Positions 56,358 through 64,000 of a DNA stretch of 64,000 bases are shown here, one piece after another; position 1 is the stretch's first letter, and each line of letters starts with the position of its first letter. Source of the DNA: Robertkochia marina (GTDB lineage: Bacteria; Bacteroidota; Bacteroidia; Flavobacteriales; Flavobacteriaceae); NCBI RefSeq assembly GCF_004799345.1, contig NZ_SSMC01000002.1:806001-870000 (forward strand), given 5' to 3'. The notes beneath the pieces were generated by a model. The model saw only the letters and a program-made list of their open reading frames with translations, had not been told where the DNA came from and did not search any database. The position numbers and the translations under genes are program-made.

Positions 56358-58355
56358 TTATCCGGCTTTCGTTTCTTCAAGTACCTCTGTGACAAAGGAT
56401 TTATCTTTTATGCTGTTCACAAAATACATCTTGAGCATCCCTTTGTTCTTCACCTCGATCTCTCCTCTATAGGTACATTTAAATTGTTCTCTGACCAGGT
56501 CATAGGTGGTTTCTGAAATATTGATCCGGCCCGAATGAGACCCTGATTCCATTCTGCTGGCCACGTTCACCGTGTCTCCCCAGATGTCATATGCAAATTT
56601 TTTGGTGCCTACCACTCCGGCTACTACCGGCCCTGTGTGTATTCCGATCCTGATCTCAAAACCCGGTATGCCATCATTGGGGTCGTTTCTAACCTGATCA
56701 ACGAAGTCAATAATATCTAATGCCGCCAACAACATTTTCTGAGCGTGATTTTCTGAGGGAAAGGGCAATCCTGCGGCACACATGTAGGCATCGCCAATGG
56801 TCTTTATCTTTTCCAACCCGTACTTTTCAATTATCGTATCGAACTTTGAAAAGAAGTAATCAACGTTCCTTACCAATTCTTCCGGACCCATGGTTTCTGA
56901 GCTTTTGGTAAACCCTACGAAGTCTGTAAACATAACCGTTACAGAATCAAAATGTTTGGCCTTTACACTCCCCTTTTCTTTTAACTCCTGGGCTGTTTCT
57001 TCAGGAAGTATATTCAGTAACAGGTTTTCAGAACGTTCTTTCTCTTTATTAATGAGGCTATTAGCCTTTTTGATAAACTTATAACGGTTAAACATCCCCA
57101 AAACCAGAAGCAAAAGCAAACCCGCTACCGCAATGGTAGCTATGGTGACACTCTTTTGGCGTTTTTGCTGCAGATCGGCGATCTCTGACCGTTGTTCAAG
57201 CATCTGTATCTGGTCTTCTTTCTTATCCAGGTCAAAGTTTAACTGGGCATAACGCACCTTATCATTAACTTCTATATTCAAAATAGAATCCTTCAATTCA
57301 AGATAATATTCATGATGACGAAGGGCATCCGAATATTGCCCTATGTTTCTGTAGGTATTGTAAAGCTCCAGGTGCACCTGTTCAAGTTCGTACAAATATC
57401 CACCGCTTGCAGCCAGATCCAGGGCTTCTTCAAACACATTTACAGCCTGTTGAGGACTGCGTTCTCTGATAACTTTTCCATAAAGAATTTGTGCCGAGAC
57501 CATATCTTCAAAAGATTGGGCAGTCTCAGCCACTTCAATGGCCTGCACCAAGACCTGCTCTGCCTCTCTGTTTCGTTTCAACCCATACAGAGAACTTCCT
57601 ATTTTACGTAGTGTTTCCGAATGGTAGGGTCCGCCTTCTTCTGCCGGCAGCATTTTTTCAAAGATGGCAAGTGCCGCTTCATACTCTTCCTTGTAGAGGG
57701 CGAACTCTCCCTGGTAGGCCTGATAATTCAAACTCCAATCTTCCTGCCCTTCAAAACCTGTATCCAGGTACGCTTTTGCCTGTTTAAAATATTCTTCGGC
57801 CTTTTCCGGTTGCTTCATTTTATTGAAATAGAAGGCTGCCAGGTTCAGGGTAGCACTCATTATGCGTACCGTATCTTTGAGTTGCTCACTTTTTTGAATG
57901 GAAGGAATGATATAATCAATGGCCAAGGCGCTGCCTATGTCTACATAAAACGCTCCGATATTAGATTCCATATTAGCCATACCCAGGGTGTCACCCAGCT
58001 TGCGATACAGGTCTAATGCTTGCTTTGAGTAATTAATGGCATTGTAACGATCATCCTGATAGCTTGAAATGATACCCAGTATTTTTAGTGCTTCGGCTTC
58101 CCCTGCCGGGTATTCCACCTGTTTAGCAAGCTTCAAGGCTTGATCAACTGTTGCTTTTCCCTGTTCAAGATCTCCTGAGGTAGTATACAGAAATGCAAGG
58201 TCATTGTACAGATCAGTTTTTATACTGTCGTTCTTTGCAGTCGCAATATTCTTTTGCAGCTCCTCCACGGACGCTTCCTGAGCAAACCCCATACCCGGCA
58301 AAATGCACAGGAGGCAAACCAAAAGAATTTTATAAATTTTATTTTTCAACTGCAT
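56358..58355 (-). CDS. TPR / transmembrane class III adenylate cyclase
   Basis: 665 residues. Signal peptide (about 1-25, GFA then Gln26), periplasmic TPR-like helical repeats (about 35-370), one membrane helix (403-424), a short helical linker with NLLLNILPEETAQEL (the cyclase signalling helix), and a class III cyclase domain (about 470-650). Metal Asp478 and Asp522, ATP-selecting Lys518 and Asp590 (YDIWGDTVNVASRM), Asn597 and Arg601 are all present, so cAMP is the expected product. The TPR part would sense an external or periplasmic protein signal. First signalling gene of the cassette with the PycTM-like and HD genes; it starts 11 nt after the T9SS protease gene. Confidence 0.92.
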   Translation of the reverse strand: MQLKNKIYKILLVCLLCILPGMGFAQEASVEELQKNIATAKNDSIKTDLYNDLAFLYTTSGDLEQGKATVDQALKLAKQVEYPAGEAEALKILGIISSYQDDRYNAINYSKQALDLYRKLGDTLGMANMESNIGAFYVDIGSALAIDYIIPSIQKSEQLKDTVRIMSATLNLAAFYFNKMKQPEKAEEYFKQAKAYLDTGFEGQEDWSLNYQAYQGEFALYKEEYEAALAIFEKMLPAEEGGPYHSETLRKIGSSLYGLKRNREAEQVLVQAIEVAETAQSFEDMVSAQILYGKVIRERSPQQAVNVFEEALDLAASGGYLYELEQVHLELYNTYRNIGQYSDALRHHEYYLELKDSILNIEVNDKVRYAQLNFDLDKKEDQIQMLEQRSEIADLQQKRQKSVTIATIAVAGLLLLLVLGMFNRYKFIKKANSLINKEKERSENLLLNILPEETAQELKEKGSVKAKHFDSVTVMFTDFVGFTKSSETMGPEELVRNVDYFFSKFDTIIEKYGLEKIKTIGDAYMCAAGLPFPSENHAQKMLLAALDIIDFVDQVRNDPNDGIPGFEIRIGIHTGPVVAGVVGTKKFAYDIWGDTVNVASRMESGSHSGRINISETTYDLVREQFKCTYRGEIEVKNKGMLKMYFVNSIKDKSFVTEVLEETKAG

Positions 58356-58366
58356 TGATTGGAAGT

Positions 58367-61300
58367 TTAATCCTTTACAATTTTTAAATTCTTTTTCCCG
58401 TCAGAAGTAATTATTTCCATAAAATACATTCCCTTCGTAAGGGTTGCCATAGGAATATCGAGAGGTACAGAACCCTCCGTATCGGGAACTACTTTTTGGT
58501 ACATCAACTTCCCTGTAATATCATACAGGAGGACTGAGCGTAATGCTCCCTTGCCTGGATCAACGTATAGCACATCTTTTACCGGATTCGGAAATGCTCT
58601 TATTTCTTCTGATTCAATGATTTCTTCGGTCAGTTCAATACTCTTTCCTGCTAATGTTTTACCCGAATCAGAAAACAGGGAAGTCTCAATATCCTCTATT
58701 TGTCTGGCCGTACATCGGTTTGACTCCAATGTAGCATCGGTGGTCACCGAAGAAGGATTACAGCTGCCAAAGGTACAGAGGGTCCAGGTGAGCCTTTGTC
58801 CGTCAAAGGGTATTCGAACGAAATGTTCCCCCGGTAAAAACTCCACCGGGAGTGAGTTTAAGAATTGCCCGTCGGCCTCAATAAAATTATTTTCTCCGGT
58901 GGCATAAAGGGTAAAATCATTATCGTTCTCATACCTGAAGTTCGCTATAAAAGGATAGCGGTCGCTATCGGCCCCGGTATTGAGCTGCACACAGTCAAAA
59001 AAGGCCCGGATCTTTTTACCTTCGGTCGGATTGATATATAATTTACCCGGGGCTGTATTTTCAATGAGATAGTTCTCAGGTGCTTCTATATTGATCTCAA
59101 AACAGCCTGTATCTCCTGTTTGAAACGCCATACCGTTTTCATCCAGCAGCGTAAACTGAACCCCTTCAGGAAACACGTCTGTTTCCGTTTCATTATAGAC
59201 AAAACCGTCTATGGTATAATCAATAGCCGTCTCCCCGATCAGTTGGCCTTGCTCCAGGAAAACATCACCTGTAGTTACCGTAAGTACCGAGGGAAGAATA
59301 TTTAAGGCACCCTGAGTGTAACTCACATTGAAATTAACCCTGTTAGGGGCCAGCAAGGGTCCGGGTAAGGTAACCTGCGGTCCGGATTCAGGAGTGGTTA
59401 CGTCTAAACCGGAAATGAAATTGGCGGAAAAGAATTCTGTGACCGCTTCAGTTTCGGCATCTTCTTCATCGAGAATGGCGTATACCTCCGTATAATCTTC
59501 TTCATCTTCCTCTCCACCTATGCTGCTCTCATTGACAATGGTCCGGAGTCTGTTTTGAAAATTGATCTCAACCCTTCCTTCAAAGAGATCCTTTGCATTA
59601 ACGATGGTTCTCAGACGATTTATGATCGTTCTTAACCTATTGGTTTCAGGATCATAATTGTTAAAATAATCCTCAAATAATTCCGGTTCCAGATCGATCA
59701 CATTAAAGCCGTTCACGATGGTACGGAGTCTGTTTTTAAACACGTTCTCTGAGGCCATCCATGAGGTGTTCTCCAAAAAGTCTTTAATCTCTCCGGTATT
59801 CACAATGGTTCTAAGCCTGTTGATCAATATATAATTATTGCCCTCAAAATATCTGGACTCATGTGCCGTACGCAGGGTACTTATAAACAAGTCAAGATCA
59901 CTTATTCCTGCGGGATCAATCTCATAGGTATTCATCAGCATAGGCACCTCTCCCCTGGTAATGGTAGCGTCTTCAATGCCAATGGTCAGGTCTGTTCGCT
60001 CAACGGTTAGCAAACCGGAAACGAAATTCACCTGGTATTTATCTAATTGCTCCTCTGTAGGTACTGTGGCAAAACCGGGAATCACAAGGTATTTATTGGC
60101 ATCAGGATACGGCAAGAGATCAAGCGCTGCCGAGGTGAAAACGATCTCGGGTAAACCGGTACCCTCGTAAGTTTCATTAGCCGGCAACCCTGTAATAGTT
60201 GCTGTAAGATCAATATCCTGTCCGTATGATACTGCCAGGGAATCTGCAGCAATATTGATGGCAAATTTCCCTTCGTCGAGAACAAAAAGTGTATCGGTTA
60301 CCACCTCTATCCCGGATTGAGATTTGGCGGCATTCTCTACGACAAGCGGCGGATTACCTACAAATTCGGGTATTATGAATGAAAGGGTGTTTTCTGTTCT
60401 TTGTAAAATGGGAAGCAGCTGACCGCCAAAACTAACCGTGGTAGAGTCATTAAGGTTTGTAACCACCAGGGTCGCCAGAAATTCTTCTGCACCGGGCTGC
60501 TCAGGAAGATCATCCTTTTGTAATTCGGCTACCGGAGCCCTGGCAGCAAGAAAATCAAAAGTACTCAGCGCATCAGGAGGTCCATCTCCAATTTGTAACA
60601 AATCTCCTGTTCCGGTTGCAAACTCCTGGTACAGTTCAACAACCCCGGGGTCTTCACCTAAGGGATCGCCATTTTCTAAAGCAGAGACTACGGTATCCCC
60701 GGAAGAAGTGGCTGTTAAAGCAGTTAAGAACGGATCTAAAAGCGCTATAAGGCCCGCGATATGTGGAACCGCTGCGGAAGTACCAAAAAAAGGTGAGAAG
60801 CCTTCAACAGAGGTGGCCACCCCATCGTAACCGGCCAGATCAGGAATAATATTAAAACTACTGCTGGTTACCCCACCAAAACTGGAGAAAGGCTGTGCTT
60901 TAGGACCACCGGCATCTGCCTGGTTCACGGCTCCCACAGTTACCACCGGTTCAATGGCAGCATGGCCTGAAGTGGTAGGCACATTACCCGAAGAAAAATT
61001 AAGTCCGGCCGCCCTGAAAGCAATGGCCCTGAAAGGCGTTCCGGCAAAATTTACTCCGTCTTCAACCAGTACCGACATAAAAGCTTCACCACTTTGAATG
61101 GCCTGAAATACAAATATCTCTACTGGGTCTTTACCCCCATTTTCAAAACGTGCTACAGCCTCAACAGAGCCACTGCTGTCGGTAATGACCAGGTCGAAAT
61201 CTGAAATAGCTCCTTGAGCATTATTGAAAGAAGCAAACGATTCGTTCTGCTGAATAACCACCATAAATAAGCCCGGCCCATCTACCGTAAATGGAAGAAA

Positions 61301-62836
61301 GTAATTTTCAGAACCATCGTCGTTCACTCCAAAAACATGGGGTCGTACCCCTGGATTTACCGGGATCCCAAAATCAGGAAGAGTCACCCCGGGCTGAAAA
61401 ATTCCCTGAAATCCTTTTCCTCCAAAATTTCCTGCCGACGAGCAATAATAACGTTCTCCTGAAGTAAGCATTAATTCAGAATCGGCCTGCGATTCGTTGC
61501 TAAGCGCACTTACTGATGGCTGGGCCAGAAACTCCTCAATAGCCGCTGTAACCACACTGTAAGTCCCCTCAAATGATTCTGTAGGGTAGGTAATATCATC
61601 AAATGCTACCGTGATATCAGGAGGTAATTCTTTTATGCCCTGGGCAAAATCTCTTAAAGATCTGGTTCCGGTCCTGAATCCGAGTTTGGCCCCGGGAGCC
61701 ATGTCGTGAACGATCTCCAGCATAGCCCGTCCTTCATCAGAACCTCCGGGATCTCCTTCTTTAAAGACCACAACTTCTTGTGCGCGTCCGTATGGATTGC
61801 CCGACCCCGGAAGGTCTCCGTTAATGACGCTCACCTGGGCCTTTGATAATTCGCCGGTAAATTCTTCACGGTCAAAAGTGTCTGAAAAAGCACAAATACC
61901 TATTCCCTTTCCACTTACAAATTCAGCCCTCCCGTTTTGAACCACTCCAAATGAATTCCTTACAATATCCGCCTTATGGGCAGCCACCCCCTCAGAAATG
62001 GCGACCCCCGTTGGTTCATTGGTTAAGGTAAAAGGTGTAAGAATGACCTCAGCAAAATTTACCAGTTCAGAATCATTAAGTATAAGTAACTGCTCTCTGG
62101 TTAAAAAGCAATCTACCGCCCCGTAACCTTCAGACAGCACTATGCCCGGATCTACTATAAAATCGCCTGCTGAAAAACTTAACCCAAACTGAGACTGGAG
62201 AAACTGAATGAGATTGCCCATTTGGCCTGCAACAGGGATTACTTCAACTAATAACCGCCCGTTTTCGATCTGAAAAATAAAATCCAACGGGTCTTCCCCC
62301 TCTTCACCAAGTGCATATGCCAGGGCAAAATTACCCAGCTTTTCGGTGTTCTTATCATTCGACCCCACCACATTAAAAATAAACCCTCCATCATCTTCTA
62401 GACATTTGGAAGAGTTGGCAGAGGCGATTACTTCTTTCATGTTGCCACTGGGCGTCATGATCGTCCAGGAAACCGACTCCTTTTCACTAAAGGTTACCTT
62501 GAAAACCTTTTTATGAAGGCCGGGCTTAAATTTATGGGGGCCCTGAAACTCTCTTTGCTGGTTTTTCAGCTTGACCTTCGAGTTTTGTCTTTCGATCACC
62601 TGCTCCTTTTTCGAAGGGTTCTCATAGCTGAAGCTGGCAGAATACATACCATTACCCAGAGGTTGAACGCAGGTGCGAACAATGATCTCATTATTTTTCC
62701 CTCCTTTACTCTGACCGTAAAGTGCCGTATTTGAGAAAAAGAAGAGGATGGCTGCAAATAACAAGTAAAAAGAGGAATGGAGGGAACCTGCTCGGGGGAT
62801 GACACCAAATGAGATGTCAAAGTAATTTTGATTCAT
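58367..62836 (-). CDS. T9SS-sorted subtilase-like protein with MBG domains
   Basis: 1489 residues from the ATG at 62836. A long signal peptide ends LYG before Gln42. Residues about 300-730 form a subtilase-like domain: Asp319/Asp322 (FSDTFD), DEGRAMLEIVHDMAPGA (367 on) where subtilisins have HGTH, and Ser687 (FFGTSAAVPHIAGL). About 850-960, 975-1190 and 1190-1300 are MBG-type beta domains; the middle one is interrupted by the repeat insertion at 1006-1102. A C-terminal T9SS type A sorting domain ends KGMYFMEIITSDGKKNLKIVKD, split at a turn. It would be secreted through T9SS. First gene of the minus-strand cassette. Confidence 0.88.
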   Translation of the reverse strand: MNQNYFDISFGVIPRAGSLHSSFYLLFAAILFFFSNTALYGQSKGGKNNEIIVRTCVQPLGNGMYSASFSYENPSKKEQVIERQNSKVKLKNQQREFQGPHKFKPGLHKKVFKVTFSEKESVSWTIMTPSGNMKEVIASANSSKCLEDDGGFIFNVVGSNDKNTEKLGNFALAYALGEEGEDPLDFIFQIENGRLLVEVIPVAGQMGNLIQFLQSQFGLSFSAGDFIVDPGIVLSEGYGAVDCFLTREQLLILNDSELVNFAEVILTPFTLTNEPTGVAISEGVAAHKADIVRNSFGVVQNGRAEFVSGKGIGICAFSDTFDREEFTGELSKAQVSVINGDLPGSGNPYGRAQEVVVFKEGDPGGSDEGRAMLEIVHDMAPGAKLGFRTGTRSLRDFAQGIKELPPDITVAFDDITYPTESFEGTYSVVTAAIEEFLAQPSVSALSNESQADSELMLTSGERYYCSSAGNFGGKGFQGIFQPGVTLPDFGIPVNPGVRPHVFGVNDDGSENYFLPFTVDGPGLFMVVIQQNESFASFNNAQGAISDFDLVITDSSGSVEAVARFENGGKDPVEIFVFQAIQSGEAFMSVLVEDGVNFAGTPFRAIAFRAAGLNFSSGNVPTTSGHAAIEPVVTVGAVNQADAGGPKAQPFSSFGGVTSSSFNIIPDLAGYDGVATSVEGFSPFFGTSAAVPHIAGLIALLDPFLTALTATSSGDTVVSALENGDPLGEDPGVVELYQEFATGTGDLLQIGDGPPDALSTFDFLAARAPVAELQKDDLPEQPGAEEFLATLVVTNLNDSTTVSFGGQLLPILQRTENTLSFIIPEFVGNPPLVVENAAKSQSGIEVVTDTLFVLDEGKFAINIAADSLAVSYGQDIDLTATITGLPANETYEGTGLPEIVFTSAALDLLPYPDANKYLVIPGFATVPTEEQLDKYQVNFVSGLLTVERTDLTIGIEDATITRGEVPMLMNTYEIDPAGISDLDLFISTLRTAHESRYFEGNNYILINRLRTIVNTGEIKDFLENTSWMASENVFKNRLRTIVNGFNVIDLEPELFEDYFNNYDPETNRLRTIINRLRTIVNAKDLFEGRVEINFQNRLRTIVNESSIGGEEDEEDYTEVYAILDEEDAETEAVTEFFSANFISGLDVTTPESGPQVTLPGPLLAPNRVNFNVSYTQGALNILPSVLTVTTGDVFLEQGQLIGETAIDYTIDGFVYNETETDVFPEGVQFTLLDENGMAFQTGDTGCFEINIEAPENYLIENTAPGKLYINPTEGKKIRAFFDCVQLNTGADSDRYPFIANFRYENDNDFTLYATGENNFIEADGQFLNSLPVEFLPGEHFVRIPFDGQRLTWTLCTFGSCNPSSVTTDATLESNRCTARQIEDIETSLFSDSGKTLAGKSIELTEEIIESEEIRAFPNPVKDVLYVDPGKGALRSVLLYDITGKLMYQKVVPDTEGSVPLDIPMATLTKGMYFMEIITSDGKKNLKIVKD
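59531..59821 (-). repeat. five-copy octapeptide repeat NRLRTI[VI]N in the protease gene
   Basis: Copies start at residues 1006, 1035, 1066, 1073 and 1095 (plus-strand ends 59821, 59734, 59641, 59620, 59554). The main period is 29-31 residues; the fourth copy is fused to the third (NRLRTIINRLRTIVN). The sequence between copies is acidic and variable. Codons differ among copies at synonymous positions (for example Arg AGG, AGA, CGT), so the peptide rather than the DNA is conserved. Confidence 0.9.
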
Positions 62837-63132
62837 AATAGTTGGTGTTTGCAAGGTTGTTAAGCACAGAAAGCAAACCACACAGTTAAGACCCGGGAGT
62901 AGTTATGAGGACACCACTAAAAACAACAGTTTATTCAAAAGGGAGAAATAAACCTATACTCACACAAGAGGTAAAGGTCAGATTTTGAGAAAGTTAAATA
63001 TATAGTATTTAATCTAAAAAATGTACTCCTTAACAAAAAATAAGACCTCCTATCTTTTTTTCACGATAAAGTCAGATAGACATCAACAGATACTGTTATG
63101 GTCATCTGCATTTGATTGATTACATTTAAACC
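62837..63132. other. 296-nt gap between the protease gene and xerD
   Basis: AT-rich and without repeats or RNA genes. It must hold the divergent promoters of the signalling cassette and of xerD. TGCATTTG (one mismatch to TAnnTTTG) lies about 25 nt before xerD, but no complete promoter stands out on either strand. Confidence 0.4.
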
Positions 63133-64000
63133 ATGACCTGGGAAACAGCCTTAAATGATTACACCAACTACCTGCGCCTGGAACGGGGCTTATCTGACAA
63201 TTCGATTCAGAGCTACCGATCAGACCTGCGTAAGCTGGAGGTATTTCTTTCTGAATCAAAATCTAACGAAACACCTTTAAAAATTAAGCCTGAGACCATT
63301 CAGGAATACCTTTACCGGGAGGCCAAAGAACTCAAACCACGCTCCCAGGCCAGGTTGGTCTCATCACTTAAGGGCTTTTTTGCTTACCTGCAGTTCGAGA
63401 ATTATCGTGATGACAATCCTACATCGCTCCTGGAAAGTCCACGACTGGGGCGTAAATTACCCGACACCCTCAGCCTGGAGGAGATCATAAAAATGATCGA
63501 TTTCATCAAGCAGAAAAGGCAAGACCTGGAGGTTTCCGGCAGGAGTCACCACCCCAATCATGCCCTTTTGATAAGAAATGAAGCCATCCTGGAAACCTTA
63601 TACAGTTGCGGACTCCGGGTAAGTGAACTCACTCATTTAAAACTGTCTGATCTTTTCTTCGAAGAGGGCTTTATCAGGGTACACGGAAAGGGTAATAAAC
63701 AGCGGTTTGTACCCATCACCGAGGTAGCCGTTCACTGCATTGAACTCTATATGACCTCGAGCCGTTCTCTTTTGGATATTGCCTCGGGTCATGAAGACAT
63801 ACTTTTTCTCAACCGCAGAGGCAAACAACTTACAAGGGCCATGATCTTCACCCTTATTCGCCAGGCTGCCTCCCTGGCTTCTGTAAAGAAAAAGATAAGT
63901 CCGCACACCTTTCGTCATTCCTTTGCCACCCACCTTTTACAGGGAGGCGCAGATCTGCGGGCGATCCAGCAAATGCTGGGCCATGAAAGCATCACTACCA
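63133..64000 (+). CDS. xerD: tyrosine recombinase XerD, N-terminal part (cut by window end)
   Basis: 289 codons from the ATG at 63133 to the right edge. SAM-like N-terminal domain (about 1-95: LNDYTNYLRLERGLSDNSI) and catalytic domain with Arg162 (CGLRVSEL), Lys in HGKGNKQR, HTFRHSFATHLLQGG (His-x-x-Arg) and LGHESITT; the nucleophile Tyr lies outside the window. A stretch of about 12-15 residues (KQDLEVSGRSHHPNH region) before the catalytic Arg motif is longer than usual. XerC/XerD resolve chromosome dimers at dif. Divergent from the T9SS protease cassette. Confidence 0.95.
   Translation, partial: MTWETALNDYTNYLRLERGLSDNSIQSYRSDLRKLEVFLSESKSNETPLKIKPETIQEYLYREAKELKPRSQARLVSSLKGFFAYLQFENYRDDNPTSLLESPRLGRKLPDTLSLEEIIKMIDFIKQKRQDLEVSGRSHHPNHALLIRNEAILETLYSCGLRVSELTHLKLSDLFFEEGFIRVHGKGNKQRFVPITEVAVHCIELYMTSSRSLLDIASGHEDILFLNRRGKQLTRAMIFTLIRQAASLASVKKKISPHTFRHSFATHLLQGGADLRAIQQMLGHESITT

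Noticed and set aside
56358-58355. Canonical Pycsar uridylate or cytidylate cyclase
   Set aside because: Lys518 and Asp590 are the adenine-selecting residues of adenylate cyclases, and the protein is a membrane TPR sensor, so cAMP is more likely than cUMP or cCMP.

Overview
The window looks like chromosomal DNA of a flavobacterium (phylum Bacteroidota, most likely a marine Flavobacteriaceae member). The evidence is AT-leaning coding DNA, promoters of the Bacteroidota type (TAnnTTTG at -7, TTG near -33), many short SPase II lipoprotein signals, a type IX secretion (T9SS) C-terminal sorting domain, a bacillithiol-system protein (YtxJ), a plant-type glutaminyl cyclase, and secreted proteins whose predicted mature N-terminus is Gln. 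Most of the window is ordinary core genome: recG, pheT, glyA, fahA, clpB, deoC, dnaK, two msrB, aroQ and the first two thirds of xerD. I found no rRNA, tRNA, insertion sequence or CRISPR array. One structural RNA is present, the small SRP RNA on the minus strand at 15637-15732.

Layout. 1-10.7 kb: tandem patatin-like lipases, an M1 aminopeptidase, recG, pheT and two small conserved genes. 10.7-24.8 kb: an ABC-F ATPase with one degenerate ATP site, a thioredoxin-fold lipoprotein, transaldolase-like fsa, an SDR, SRP RNA, glutaminyl cyclase, a thioesterase, a beta-helix lipoprotein, a glycosyltransferase, glyA, fahA and two lipoproteins. 24.9-26.3 kb: a three-domain protein with a [2Fe-2S] ferredoxin, a class III nucleotide cyclase and a globin. 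26.3-37.1 kb: a cupin, an esterase, membrane proteins, a methyltransferase, ytxJ, clpB, TetR, deoC, an UMF1-type transporter and an M48 protease. 37.2-45.1 kb: a minus-strand alpha-glucan operon (glgE, maltokinase, glgB, GH31) with no treS beside it. 45.2-54.7 kb: hydrolases, lipoproteins, an exported/cytoplasmic msrB pair, dnaK, an Lrp regulator divergent from a methionine gamma-lyase-like gene, and a Dph6-like gene. From 47.6 to 53.9 kb nearly every intergenic gap carries a different short tandem repeat (7-16 nt units), two of them G-quadruplex-prone, plus degenerate palindromic repeats.

The most interesting region is 55.1-62.8 kb, lying between aroQ and xerD. In one direction and with tight spacing it holds a 1489-residue T9SS-sorted subtilase-like protein, a TPR/membrane adenylate cyclase, a DUF5706/PycTM-like membrane protein (the effector family of Pycsar antiphage systems) and an HD-domain phosphohydrolase. 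I read this as a cyclase, membrane effector and phosphohydrolase signalling cassette, possibly defensive. The protease has five copies of the octapeptide NRLRTI[VI]N at a period of about 30 residues inside a domain insertion. Together with the ferredoxin-cyclase-globin protein, the window has two separate cyclic-nucleotide signalling loci. All function calls are from reading the sequence; no searches were run.
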